64,000 nt of DNA from Thiogranum sp. (GCA_030148805.1 JASBSS010000035.1:186001-250000), one strand, 5' to 3'; positions 47,999-56,193 are shown, counted from the first letter of the stretch. Program-made: numbers and translations. The notes: generated by a model from the letters alone, not told the origin.

Positions 47999-48355
47999 AT
48001 GGCTAATGCGGCAGACGCCGTTATCAATGGGGCATCAGATGCAGTGCAGTATGCTTCACAAGTTGGCCGATTGGATTTTATATCCGCCTTATTAGCCATT
48101 ATTGCCATATTGTTAGTATTCAGTGCGATCCCTGCGTACCTAATAATTGAAAAAAAATCGAAGCAAATAGCGCGTAATGCGGTTCAAGAGATCCGTGACG
48201 AAGCTTGCAAAACAGCGGAACAATTAGTCATTAAAAAACTCGAAGAAGAGTTGCCGGGGATGGTAGAGGATTATTGGAGCATAGCAGTAAACGCAGTAGA
48301 TCAAGATATGGCAAACGACATTGCTCGAGCGCAAGAGGATGGCGTAAATGGCTAG
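47999..48355 (+). CDS. Single-span membrane protein, first gene of the ImmA/IrrE operon
   Basis: A 118-residue protein from ATG 47999, with AAAAGGA seven bases ahead; a TTG two codons upstream is less likely. Residues 1-26 are polar and Ala-rich, 27-50 form one membrane helix (FISALLAIIAILLVFSAIPAY), and 51-118 form a charged amphipathic helical tail (KSKQIARNAVQEIRDEACKT...). No signal-peptidase site. I know no family for it. Codon use is AT-rich compared with flanking core genes. Its last eight bases overlap the metallopeptidase gene, so the two are coupled; it may be the partner or substrate of that peptidase. Confidence 0.8.
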   Translation: MANAADAVINGASDAVQYASQVGRLDFISALLAIIAILLVFSAIPAYLIIEKKSKQIARNAVQEIRDEACKTAEQLVIKKLEEELPGMVEDYWSIAVNAVDQDMANDIARAQEDGVNG

Positions 48356-48833
48356 TAAAACGATTTTTCATATCATTAATGAATTTAGGCAAAGTGCTCC
48401 AGTCGATGTTGAAGGGTTGGCGAGAGCGCTTGGCATCGATGTGCATTATGCATACTTGGATGATCAGATTTCGGGTCAAATCGAAAGAGGGGAGGATGGC
48501 GCCTATCGCATTTCCGTTAATGCTAACGATGCTCCAACGAGGCAGCGGTTCACTATTGCTCATGAGCTAGGCCATTATGTGTATCACCGACCATTAATTG
48601 GAAACGGTGTGGATGATGATAGAGCTTACCGCAGTACGAACGTCGGGATGTATTACAATATGCAAATTGGCCCTGCCGAGGAAACAGAGGCCAATAGATT
48701 TGCAGCAGCTCTTCTAATGCCTAAGGAAAAGATTTCTGAATTTAAGCAACACGGCCTGGATACTGATGCGCTTGCTAAGCAATTTGGGGTGTCGCTGCAG
48801 GCAATGAAAATTCGCCTCGGTGAAGCCGCTTAG
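48348..48833 (+). CDS. ImmA/IrrE-family metallo-endopeptidase
   Basis: A 161-residue protein, the ImmA/IrrE (COG2856) domain alone. The zinc motif is HELGH at residues 72-76 in QRFTIAHELGHYVYH, and the third ligand lies in AEETEANRFAAALLMP (about 111-118). The C-terminal LAKQFGVSLQAMKIRLGEA is the usual helical end that resembles a helix-turn-helix. Relatives cleave phage or SOS-like repressors (ImmA, IrrE/PprI), normally beside an XRE-type regulator; here no such regulator exists and the partner is a membrane protein. Starts at ATG 48348 inside the upstream gene. Confidence 0.92.
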   Translation: MASKTIFHIINEFRQSAPVDVEGLARALGIDVHYAYLDDQISGQIERGEDGAYRISVNANDAPTRQRFTIAHELGHYVYHRPLIGNGVDDDRAYRSTNVGMYYNMQIGPAEETEANRFAAALLMPKEKISEFKQHGLDTDALAKQFGVSLQAMKIRLGEAA

Positions 48834-48863
48834 GGATTGTTACCGCTAATCCACAGTAAATAC

Positions 48864-49300
48864 TCAGCAATCTTTAGCATCTCCTCGATGCGGCCCAACG
48901 CTTTTCGAGAGAAAGGATTTTTCCCCGCTACGCGTCGCTCCATAAGACAGACGTTTGCCTTCAATACCACGCAGGGCGGCATCAGCTCGTTCCTTATCGG
49001 TAGAGCCTAACTTCGTGCGGCAGTTGTACCGGAAGTCGAATTCCTCCAGGTAGCGCTTGAGGTGCTTGGCCGAGACGTGCCGATAGGTGCCGATCAGTCT
49101 GCGCTTAAGGATCGAGAAACAGCCTTCAATGGTATTGTATGGACGTTGCCTCTGGACGTGTTCGCCGATCCTGTGATTGACGGCATTGGGGCTTGCGAAC
49201 TCAGCGTCGTTTTACGGTACACCGCGGCCTCGTCTGTCATAAGGTGTGTATCTTTTTTGACCTGTTGCTTGGTGGCGTGTTAGATCTTGAAGATGGGATT
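48864..49300 (-). pseudogene. Decayed IS1595-family (ISXO2-like) transposase
   Basis: On the minus strand the translated C-terminal part reads YNTIEGCFSILKRRLIGTYR, then HVSAKHLKRYLEEFDFRYN and ALRGIEGKRLSYG to a stop at 48864, typical of IS1595-family DDE transposases. Upstream, THLMTDEAAVYRK is the next block, but in another frame: one base is missing in the T-run near 49211-49214. Farther up there is an in-frame stop (49280-49282) and part of the sequence is lost, with no N-terminal half. It is therefore a remnant. I see no terminal inverted repeats. Its left limit (high coordinate) is approximate. Confidence 0.85.
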
Positions 49301-49483
49301 ATCAAGGTCACAGATGGTTTTTAGTGTTCTTCTGGGGTGCAAACTGTCCAGATTTTATCTTTGATTTCCCACTTTTATATAAAGTGGAATTATGAGAATT
49401 GGTTAAAAAGTAGGGCGAGCTCATTGAAATAATGTAAATATATGATATATAGTATATATTTACGGCTTGGTTGTTAAATATAA
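49301..49483. other. AT-rich stretch with a 10-base-arm inverted repeat
   Basis: No gene. The perfect arms GTAAATATAT and ATATATTTAC (49433-49462) flank ten A/T-rich bases. On the minus strand this lies just after the ttcA stop and could act as a weak hairpin, but there is no adjacent T-run. It marks the right edge of the low-GC island. Confidence 0.5.
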
Positions 49484-50248
49484 TCACCCTATATTAGCCA
49501 AAAGGTGGGAACTGACATCTGTTTTCGCGCCATTTACATTCATCAAGGGGCGCATGGTGGCCAAAAGGCTTTTGAAAAGACTGGGATTCTGTTGCTCTTC
49601 CGCCGCCAGCAGTTCTTTCATGTGTTGCCGTTGGGTGGGCATGGAGAAGCAGGCGGGGCAACTGTCGGGGATCACCGGCAGACCGGCGCTGGCGGCGAAA
49701 TCCCGCGTCTGACGTTCGCGCACGTACACCAGGGGGCGGATCACGCGCAGGTCGCCGGCGTCGATGCGGTAGTGGGCCTTCATGGTCTTCAGGCGCCCGC
49801 CGTGAAACATGGACAGGAGAAAGCTCTCGGCGAGGTCGTCCAGGTGCTGCGCCAGGGCGAGCACGTTGTAGCCTTCGCGGCGGGCGGTGGCGTACATCAC
49901 CCCCCGTTTCATCCGGGCGCACCAGCTGCAATAGGAATCACCGTCGATATGCGCCTTGGCGCGCTCAAGGATGGGTTCGCGGCGGTAGTGCCAGGGCAGG
50001 CCAAGGCTGTCCATATGGCCTTGCAGGGTGGACGGATCGAAGCCCTCGACCAGGGGGTCGACGGTGACGGCACCGAGGTCGAAATCGATGGGGGCATGCC
50101 GCTGTAGCTGGTACAGGATGTGCAATAACGACAGGGAGTCCTTGCCCCCGGAGACGCCCAGCAGGACCCGGTCGCCGGGTCGGATCATGGCGAAATCGGC
50201 GATGGCCCGGCCGGCCGGCCGCATCAGTCTTTTGGGGATTTTCAACAT
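49484..50248 (-). CDS. ttcA: tRNA 2-thiocytidine biosynthesis protein TtcA
   Basis: Thiolates C32 of certain tRNAs, using ATP and a 4Fe-4S cluster. The 254-residue protein has the PP-loop GVSGGKDSLSLL, the CxxC pair in YCSWCARMKRG and the third cluster Cys in DSCPACFSMP. The start at 50248 (MLKIPKRLMRPAGRAI) is shorter at the N-terminus than E. coli TtcA but within the family. Its 3' end borders the AT-rich island; it is divergent from the rhodanese gene by about 70 bases. Confidence 0.92.
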   Translation of the reverse strand: MLKIPKRLMRPAGRAIADFAMIRPGDRVLLGVSGGKDSLSLLHILYQLQRHAPIDFDLGAVTVDPLVEGFDPSTLQGHMDSLGLPWHYRREPILERAKAHIDGDSYCSWCARMKRGVMYATARREGYNVLALAQHLDDLAESFLLSMFHGGRLKTMKAHYRIDAGDLRVIRPLVYVRERQTRDFAASAGLPVIPDSCPACFSMPTQRQHMKELLAAEEQQNPSLFKSLLATMRPLMNVNGAKTDVSSHLLANIG

Positions 50249-50317
50249 CGGCGATGTCCCTGGAGCAGTGGCGGAGCCGGATCACTATACTTGTTTCACG
50301 GCCCAAGGGAGAACCGC

Positions 50318-50740
50318 ATGGAACCGATAAAAACGCTGACGCCGCAACAGGCCTGGCAGATGATTCAGGACGAGCCGCGCGCGCTGCTGGTGGATGTGCG
50401 CTCGGACATGGAGTACCTGTTCGTCGGCCACCCGGTCGGCGCGATCCATATTCCCTGGATCGACTACCCGGACTGGAAGCTCAATCCCAACTTCGTGACC
50501 GAGGTGCGCAAGCTCCTGCTGGGCGGGCTCAGCCATGACGGCAGCGGTTCCAGTGCTCCGGTGTTGTTGATCTGCCGCAGCGGAAAGCGCTCGTTGGAAG
50601 CTGGTATCGCCTTGATAAAGGAAGGCTTTACTGATGTCTATAATATTAAGGACGGCTTTGAAGGTGAATTGGACGAGCACCATCACCGCAATACGCGCGG
50701 CGGCTGGCGCCACGCCGGCCTGCCCTGGGAGCAATGCTGA
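50318..50740 (+). CDS. Rhodanese-domain protein
   Basis: A 140-residue single-domain rhodanese from ATG 50318, with AAGGGAGAA before it. The persulfide-forming Cys is in LLICRSGKRS, and ALLVDVRSDMEYLFVGHPVGA is the usual first half. It can carry sulfane sulfur between proteins. Lying beside ttcA and dsrE2, it may belong to a sulfur-relay route; this is inference from context. Confidence 0.9.
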   Translation: MEPIKTLTPQQAWQMIQDEPRALLVDVRSDMEYLFVGHPVGAIHIPWIDYPDWKLNPNFVTEVRKLLLGGLSHDGSGSSAPVLLICRSGKRSLEAGIALIKEGFTDVYNIKDGFEGELDEHHHRNTRGGWRHAGLPWEQC

Positions 50741-50778
50741 GCCGGCGGGGGCAATGACGCGAATCTCTAGCCATTTGT

Positions 50779-50807
50779 TTGACCATGTAAAAAAGCGTTC
50801 ATATAAT
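50779..50807 (+). promoter_or_regulatory. Strong sigma70-type promoter ahead of dsrE2
   Basis: TTGACC (50779-50784), a 17-base spacer, and a perfect TATAAT (50802-50807). Transcription would start near 50814 and leave a leader of about 155 bases before the dsrE2 ATG at 50971. The leader holds no recognised riboswitch. Confidence 0.75.
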
Positions 50808-50970
50808 CGATCAACGGGTGCCATCCCAAGCCAACTCTGTCCAGGCAGAAACTCCACACCACGGGCAACGGCATCACGGACTCTTGGGGAAAGGGTGTGT
50901 CCCTGGACGGCGACACATCATGATTATCTAAATGACTATCCGTGGACACACGGCTAGGGAGGAGAGACAC

Positions 50971-51582
50971 ATGTCAACGACTGCAGAAAGCATGAATGCC
51001 ACGCAGATGGATGAGTGGCTGAACAGAAAGCTCGACGAACTGCTGCCTACCAAACTTCAGGAAATCGACGAGGCGCGTACGCCTTCCATGTCCATCATTG
51101 CGACCAAAGGCACGCTGGACTGGGCCTATCCGCCCTTCATCCTGGCGTCCACGGCCTCGGCGCTGGGCTGGGACACTTCGATTTTCTTCACTTTCTATGG
51201 CTTGCTGCTGTTGAAGAAGGAGATTCCCTGCGAAGTCAGCCCGCTGGGCAATCCGGCCATGCCGATGAAAATGCCGTTCGGGCCGAAATGGTTCCAGAAC
51301 TTCAGCTGGCCGATGCCCAACCTGCTGATGGCGGGGGTGCCGGGCTTCGAGAAAGTCGCCACCGGCCTGATGAAGAAGACCTTCAAGAACAAGGGTGTCG
51401 CCACCATCGAGGAACTGCGCAGCCTGTGCGTGGAGGCCGACGTCAAGATGGTCGCCTGCCAGATGACGGTGGACGTGTTCGGTTTCGATCACAGCGAATT
51501 CATCGACGAAGTCACCGATTATGTCGGCGCGACCTACTTCCTGCCGGTCGCCAAGGACTCCGACGTCTGTCTGTTCATCTGA
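50971..51582 (+). CDS. DsrE2-type DsrE/DsrF/DrsH-like family protein
   Basis: A 203-residue protein from ATG 50971 with AGGGAGGAG before it. After a helical head (residues 1-35) comes the DrsE_2 domain: MSIIATKGTLDWAYPPFILA, FFTFYGLLLLKKE, and SLCVEADVKMVACQMTVDVFG with the conserved Cys. DsrE2 proteins bind sulfane sulfur and are common in sulfur oxidisers, often near rhodanese and TusA. Hydrophobic stretches suggest membrane association. It has its own promoter and a strong terminator, so it is a single-gene unit. Confidence 0.88.
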   Translation: MSTTAESMNATQMDEWLNRKLDELLPTKLQEIDEARTPSMSIIATKGTLDWAYPPFILASTASALGWDTSIFFTFYGLLLLKKEIPCEVSPLGNPAMPMKMPFGPKWFQNFSWPMPNLLMAGVPGFEKVATGLMKKTFKNKGVATIEELRSLCVEADVKMVACQMTVDVFGFDHSEFIDEVTDYVGATYFLPVAKDSDVCLFI

Positions 51583-51602
51583 TCGGCTAGCCCGGCTGGT
51601 GA

Positions 51603-51632
51603 AAGGCGCGCCATAACCGGCGCGCCTTTTTT
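51603..51632 (+). terminator. Rho-independent terminator after dsrE2
   Basis: AAGGCGCGCC and GGCGCGCCTT form ten perfect pairs around a six-base loop, followed by six T (51627-51632). An ATG follows at once at 51633, which makes the start of the next gene unusual. Confidence 0.95.
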
Positions 51633-51650
51633 ATGTCAGAATGCCCGTCC

Positions 51651-52601
51651 ATGCGGACGCTCTATCCCCCTCTCGAACCTTATGTACGCCACAGTCTCCA
51701 GGTCGACGATCTGCACTGTCTCTACGCCGAGGAATGCGGCAACCCGCGGGGCATTCCGCTGGTGTTCCTCCACGGCGGCCCAGGCGGCGGTTGCGAGCCC
51801 TGGCACCGCCAGTTGTTCGACCCGCAACGCTACCGCATCGTCTTGTTCGATCAGCGCGGTTGCGGCCGCTCCAAACCGCACGCGGAACTGCGCCAGAACA
51901 CGACGCCGTTGTTGCTGGCGGACATCGAACACCTGCGCCGCCACCTGGGGATCGAGCGCTGGCTGGTGTTCGGCGGCTCCTGGGGCGCGACGCTGGCCTT
52001 GCTCTATGCCGAGCAGCAACCGCAGCGGGTCTCGGCACTGATTGTGCGTGGCGTGTTTCTCTGCCGCGCCGAGGACATCGCCTGGTTCTATCAGGCCGGT
52101 GCCGCGCGCCTGTTCCCGGATTACTGGCGGGATTTCGTTGCCCCCATCGAACCGCGACGGCGCCACGAGATGGTGGCGGCCTACTACGAGCTGTTGACCG
52201 GCGACAACGACATCAAGCGCCTGCAGGCGGCCAAGGCCTGGTCGGCGTGGGAGGGGCGGACCTCGACCCTGCGCACGCGCCCCGGGCTGGTGGAGCATTT
52301 CAGCCATAGTCGGGTCGCGCTCAGCATGGCGCGCATCGAATGCCACTATTTCGTCAACGACGCTTTCATCGAAGCCGACCAGATCCTGCTTCAGGCCGAG
52401 CGGCTGCGGGGCCTGCCGGGCGTCATCGTGCACGGCCGCTACGATGTCGTCTGTCCCGTCGATCAGGCCTACGCGTTGCACCAGGCGTGGCCGGAATCGA
52501 AGTTGCAGATCATCCCCGCCGCCGGGCACTCCGCCGCCGAGGCGGCGATTACCGATGCCCTGCTGCAGGCGACCGACGAATACGCCCGCCAGGCCTCGTG
52601 A
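51651..52601 (+). CDS. pip: Proline iminopeptidase
   Basis: Removes N-terminal Pro from peptides; alpha/beta-hydrolase of family S33. I place the start at ATG 51651 (MRTLYPPLEPYVRH), matching homologues, giving 316 residues; ATG 51633 is in frame but touches the terminator T-run. Motifs: FLHGGPGGG oxyanion loop, GGSWGATLALLYA nucleophile, RYDVVCPV and AGHSA for Asp and His. Its stop overlaps the dtd GTG (GTGA). Confidence 0.94.
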   Translation: MRTLYPPLEPYVRHSLQVDDLHCLYAEECGNPRGIPLVFLHGGPGGGCEPWHRQLFDPQRYRIVLFDQRGCGRSKPHAELRQNTTPLLLADIEHLRRHLGIERWLVFGGSWGATLALLYAEQQPQRVSALIVRGVFLCRAEDIAWFYQAGAARLFPDYWRDFVAPIEPRRRHEMVAAYYELLTGDNDIKRLQAAKAWSAWEGRTSTLRTRPGLVEHFSHSRVALSMARIECHYFVNDAFIEADQILLQAERLRGLPGVIVHGRYDVVCPVDQAYALHQAWPESKLQIIPAAGHSAAEAAITDALLQATDEYARQAS

Positions 52602-53053
52602 TCGCCCTGTTGCAACGTGTCTCCCGGGCTTGGGTGGATATCGCCGGCGAACGGGTCGCCGGCATCGGACCCGGCCTGCTGGTGTTGTGGGGCGTGGAAA
52701 AACGCGATTCCACCCGGGAGGCGGACCGGCTGTTGCAGCGGGTGCTGGACTACCGGGTCTTCGCCGACGCCGCGGGGCGCATGAACCTTGACCTCAGGGA
52801 GGTCGGCGGCGAGCTGTTGCTGGTGCCGCAGTTCACGCTGGCGGCCGACACGCGCAAGGGCAGGCGTCCGGGGTTCAGTACCGCCGCGGGCGATGAAGCA
52901 GGTCGGCGCCTGTTTGCCTATGCCGCCGAGCGGGCCGCGCAGATGCACCCGGGGGCGCGGTTCGGTCGCTTTGGGGCGACCATGCAGGTCGGTTTGGTCA
53001 ACGATGGGCCGGTGACCTTCCGCCTGCGGGTGGCACCGGCCGCGTCGGCCTGA
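52598..53053 (+). CDS. dtd: D-aminoacyl-tRNA deacylase
   Basis: Hydrolyses D-amino acids from tRNA. A 151-residue protein from GTG 52598, overlapping the pip stop. The family motifs are LVPQFTLAADTRKGRRP (SQFTL motif as PQFTL) and NDGPVTF (GPVT). Translationally coupled to pip, as often seen in gammaproteobacteria. Confidence 0.95.
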   Translation: MIALLQRVSRAWVDIAGERVAGIGPGLLVLWGVEKRDSTREADRLLQRVLDYRVFADAAGRMNLDLREVGGELLLVPQFTLAADTRKGRRPGFSTAAGDEAGRRLFAYAAERAAQMHPGARFGRFGATMQVGLVNDGPVTFRLRVAPAASA

Positions 53054-53067
53054 TTCGCCGCCGGGCT

Positions 53068-53319
53068 TCACTCGCGCGTACAGGGCCGCTGAAAATAGCA
53101 GCTCAGCGCGCAGGCGCTGAAGGTCAGCAGCCAGAAGAAGAAGAAACCGATGCTGTAGACCGCGGTGCTGCTGCTGTCGCTGCGCCGCAGCAGGTAGGCC
53201 AGGTCGTGCGGGTCGAAAGCGGTGAAGAACACCATGGTTGCCGCTCCCGCCACCAGAAACGACGGCCACAGTACCGCGACGATGCGTTGCACTCGCGGAA
53301 TGGGTTGGGTGTTTTCCAT
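53068..53319 (-). CDS. Small membrane protein at the end of the cco cluster
   Basis: An 83-residue protein with two membrane helices (IVAVLWPSFLVAGAATMVFFTA and YSIGFFFFWLLTFSACALSC) and two late cysteines (CYFQRPC). It starts three bases after the fixH stop, so it is in the cbb3 operon. It is not CcoS by sequence. Function unknown; a role in oxidase assembly is only suggested by position. Confidence 0.75.
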   Translation of the reverse strand: MENTQPIPRVQRIVAVLWPSFLVAGAATMVFFTAFDPHDLAYLLRRSDSSSTAVYSIGFFFFWLLTFSACALSCYFQRPCTRE

Positions 53320-53322
53320 GGT

Positions 53323-53835
53323 TCAGTCCTCCGCCGGGGTCAGGTGGGCCTGAAACGGGCCGTCGATATGGACGCGGGCACGCAACTGCCAGCTTCGCTG
53401 AGGGTCTTCCAGACGTAAATACCAATAACCGGGCGGCAGGCTGACGGTGGGTGCCCGATAGCTGCCGTCTTTGCCCAACCAGAGGGTGATGCTGCGGTCA
53501 AGGTCGGCGCGGGTGGCGTGGGTGATGCGCAGTTGCAGCGAGCGCTCGGTCATCGGTTCGCGGGCGGTCATCGATACCGTGAGCCATTTGGATTCGGCGC
53601 GCAACAACGCGCGCAGCCGCAGGTCGGCGGCGTGCTGTAAACGGTGTTTTTGTTGATTGATCGCCAATCCCTCCCGGTAATAGTCGTCGGCCACCAGGGA
53701 GACGGGATGGTCCAGGGCGATGAACAGCGTGACGATGCCGGCCACCACCGCGCTGGCGGGCAGGGCGATCAACAACCAGGGCCACCCCTGCCGATACCAG
53801 GCTGGCGGGCTCAGTGGTAACTGGGTCTGTGTCAT
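53323..53835 (-). CDS. ccoH: FixH/CcoH family cbb3 assembly protein
   Basis: A 170-residue inner-membrane protein: one membrane span near residues 19-42 (WPWLLIALPASAVVAGIVTLF), then a periplasmic domain beginning PVSLVADDYYREGLAINQ, the FixH signature. Needed in other bacteria for stable cbb3 oxidase assembly. Overlaps ccoG by four bases. Confidence 0.93.
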   Translation of the reverse strand: MTQTQLPLSPPAWYRQGWPWLLIALPASAVVAGIVTLFIALDHPVSLVADDYYREGLAINQQKHRLQHAADLRLRALLRAESKWLTVSMTAREPMTERSLQLRITHATRADLDRSITLWLGKDGSYRAPTVSLPPGYWYLRLEDPQRSWQLRARVHIDGPFQAHLTPAED

Positions 53836-55271
53836 GGTCCTTCCTCCGCTACAGGGCCGAGAAAACGCGCGACTTCGCGGCGGCGAAGTTCGCTCTTGTC
53901 CTCGGCTTCGATGACGAATTCGATCCGGTTCACCGTCTGGCGAAGCTCCTGCCTGTCGACGCTGACCGCAACCGGTAGATTACGTACCTCGCCGGCACCG
54001 ACCGTCACCGACGGACCGCCCTTGACCAGCCGCAGCGTGCTCAGGCCGGATGCGCCGGCCTCCACCGCCAGACGATAGCGATGCGGCTGCTCTTCCATGT
54101 TGATGATCTTCAGCGTGTAGACGTTCTCTATCCGACCCTGATCGGTTTCCCGGTAGAGACTGTTGCGGTCACGCAGAACGTCGAGGTCCAGCGCCGTGCG
54201 TTGGCCGATGGCGTAGATCAAGCCGCCGCCGAGCGCCAGCAGCAGCAGGGTGTAGACGAGGATTCGTGGGCGCAGGATGCGCGTGCCCTGCCCCGCGACG
54301 GCGTGCTCAGTGGTGTAGCGGATAAGCCCGCGCGGATAGCGCATCTTGTCCATCACCCGGTCGCAGATATCGATACAGGCGGCGCAACCGATACACTGGT
54401 ACTGCAAACCGTCGCGGATATCGATGCCGGTGGGGCAGGCCTGCACGCACTGATGGCAGTCGATACACTCGCCCAGCCCGGCACGGCGTGGGTCGCTGCC
54501 ACGGCGGCGCGAACCGCGCGGTTCACCGCGCTGCTCGTCGTAGGCGATCACCAGGGTGTCCTTGTCGAACATCGCGCTCTGGAAACGGGCGTAGGGACAC
54601 ATGTAGATACAAACCTGCTCGCGCATCCAGCCGGCATTGCCATAGGTGGCCAGACCGTAAAAGACGATCCAGAACGTTTCCCAGGGCCCCAGATCGAACG
54701 CCACCAAAGCGCCGGCAAGCTCACGAATGGGCGTGAAATAGCCGACGAAGGTGAAACCGGTATATAGCGCCAGCAGCAGCCAGATTCCGTGTTTCAAGGC
54801 CTTGAGGCGAAACTTGCTGGCGCTCATGGCCGCGTTGTCGCGTTTGATCTGCTGATTGCGTGGTCCTTCGATTTTACGTTCTATCCACAGAAACAGTTCG
54901 GTCCACACGGTTTGCGGACAGGCATAGCCGCACCACAGCCGTCCAGCCAGCGCGGTAACGTAGAACAGCAGCAGCGCGGCGATGATCAGCAGCCAGGCGA
55001 AATAGAAGAAGTCCTGCGGCCAGAAGGTCAGCGAGAAGATATGGAACTTTCTCGCCGGCAGGTCGAACAGCACGGCTTGCCGCCCGTCCCAGGGTAACCA
55101 GGCGGTGAAATAGAACAAACCCAACAGCACACTGGCGCCCAGTACCCGCAGGCTGGCGAACAACCCATGCACTTCACGCGGATAGACCTTGCGGTGGCGC
55201 GCGTAGACCTCCTGCGCCGCCGCGGTGACCGGCGGCGGCGCTGTTTTGGCGGCGGGCGGGTTGCTGGACAT
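53832..55271 (-). CDS. ccoG: CcoG (FixG/RdxA) membrane iron-sulfur protein
   Basis: A 479-residue protein with about five membrane helices and two 4Fe-4S sites: CIDCHQCVQACPTG and CIGCAACIDICD. The membrane part carries CGYACPQTVW and CIYMCPYARFQ cysteine motifs. In Rhodobacter CcoG is a cupric reductase that helps deliver copper to cbb3 oxidase. The C-terminal domain is Ig-like (FixG_C). It lies 10 bases after ccoP. Confidence 0.96.
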   Translation of the reverse strand: MSSNPPAAKTAPPPVTAAAQEVYARHRKVYPREVHGLFASLRVLGASVLLGLFYFTAWLPWDGRQAVLFDLPARKFHIFSLTFWPQDFFYFAWLLIIAALLLFYVTALAGRLWCGYACPQTVWTELFLWIERKIEGPRNQQIKRDNAAMSASKFRLKALKHGIWLLLALYTGFTFVGYFTPIRELAGALVAFDLGPWETFWIVFYGLATYGNAGWMREQVCIYMCPYARFQSAMFDKDTLVIAYDEQRGEPRGSRRRGSDPRRAGLGECIDCHQCVQACPTGIDIRDGLQYQCIGCAACIDICDRVMDKMRYPRGLIRYTTEHAVAGQGTRILRPRILVYTLLLLALGGGLIYAIGQRTALDLDVLRDRNSLYRETDQGRIENVYTLKIINMEEQPHRYRLAVEAGASGLSTLRLVKGGPSVTVGAGEVRNLPVAVSVDRQELRQTVNRIEFVIEAEDKSELRRREVARFLGPVAEEGP

Positions 55272-55281
55272 CCGGCGGTGT

Positions 55282-56193
55282 TTACTGTCGGGAAAGACTG
55301 TAGATGAAGGCCGCGAGCAAGTGCACTTTTTCGGTTCCTAGGAACTCGCGGTGCGCCGGCATGTGGCCATTGCGACCGCCGGCAATCGATTCGCGCACAC
55401 TGGCCGCGGAGCCGCCGTAGAGCCAGACCCGATCGTGCAGATTGGGGGCGCCCAATGTCTGGTTGCCGCCCGCGTCGCTGCCGTGGCAGCCGGCACAATA
55501 AGTGGCGAACAACGCCTCGCCGTCGGCGGCCAGGTTCGCGTTGGCCTCCAGTCCGGCCAGGCGGCGGACGTAGGCGGTGAGCTGGTCGACCCCCGCATCG
55601 CCGACCACCTCCTGCCAGGCAGGCATGGCGGCGTTGCGACCGTCCAGGATGCTCGTCTCGATGGTGCGCGGGTCGCCGCCGTAGAGCCAGTCGTGGTCGC
55701 TTAGATCGGGAAACCCCGGATTGCCGCGGGCATCGGAGCCGTGGCAGCCGGCGCAATAGTTGACGAAAAGACGCTGACCGATCTTGACCGCTTGCGGATC
55801 CTTGCTCAAGGCCTCCAGCGGCACTTGCGCATAGCGCGCGAACAGGGGTTGGTAGGCGGCCTCGGCGGCGGCGATCTCTTCCTGGTACTGTTTTTGCGGC
55901 GTCCAGCCGAGCAGGCCGGGCAATTTGCCAAGGCCCGGATACAGCGCGAGATAGCCAAGGGAGAACACCAGGGTGATATAAAACAGCCACAGCCACCAGC
56001 GCGGCAGCGGATTGTTGTACTCTTGTAGATCGCCGTCCCAACGGTGCCCGGTCACTTCGCCCACGGCGGCCTCGCCCGGCACTTTTTTTGCCGACCACGA
56101 GATCAGCCACCAACAGCCGAGAATATTGGCCAGCGTCAGGGCGATGATCCACCAGTTCCAGAAAGCGCTCGAGAATATGACTTCAGGGTTCAT
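55282..56193 (-). CDS. ccoP: cbb3 oxidase dihaem subunit CcoP
   Basis: Start ATG 56193 (MNPEVIFSSAFWNWW), chosen because AAGG lies eight bases ahead; an ATG 24 bases earlier is less well placed. 303 residues: two membrane helices, then two cytochrome c domains each with CAGCH (NYCAGCHGSDARG and TYCAGCHGSDAGG) and distal Met in AAMPAW and GHMPAH. Accepts electrons from cytochrome c and passes them to CcoO/CcoN. Overlaps ccoQ by 11 bases. Confidence 0.96.
   Translation of the reverse strand: MNPEVIFSSAFWNWWIIALTLANILGCWWLISWSAKKVPGEAAVGEVTGHRWDGDLQEYNNPLPRWWLWLFYITLVFSLGYLALYPGLGKLPGLLGWTPQKQYQEEIAAAEAAYQPLFARYAQVPLEALSKDPQAVKIGQRLFVNYCAGCHGSDARGNPGFPDLSDHDWLYGGDPRTIETSILDGRNAAMPAWQEVVGDAGVDQLTAYVRRLAGLEANANLAADGEALFATYCAGCHGSDAGGNQTLGAPNLHDRVWLYGGSAASVRESIAGGRNGHMPAHREFLGTEKVHLLAAFIYSLSRQ

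Noticed and set aside
49062-49283. A plus-strand frame of 73 codons in the island
   Set aside because: It is the reverse of the decayed IS1595 transposase.
50767-50970. A 67-codon minus-strand frame in the dsrE2 leader
   Set aside because: No ribosome-binding site or family resemblance, and it overlaps the clear plus-strand promoter and leader.
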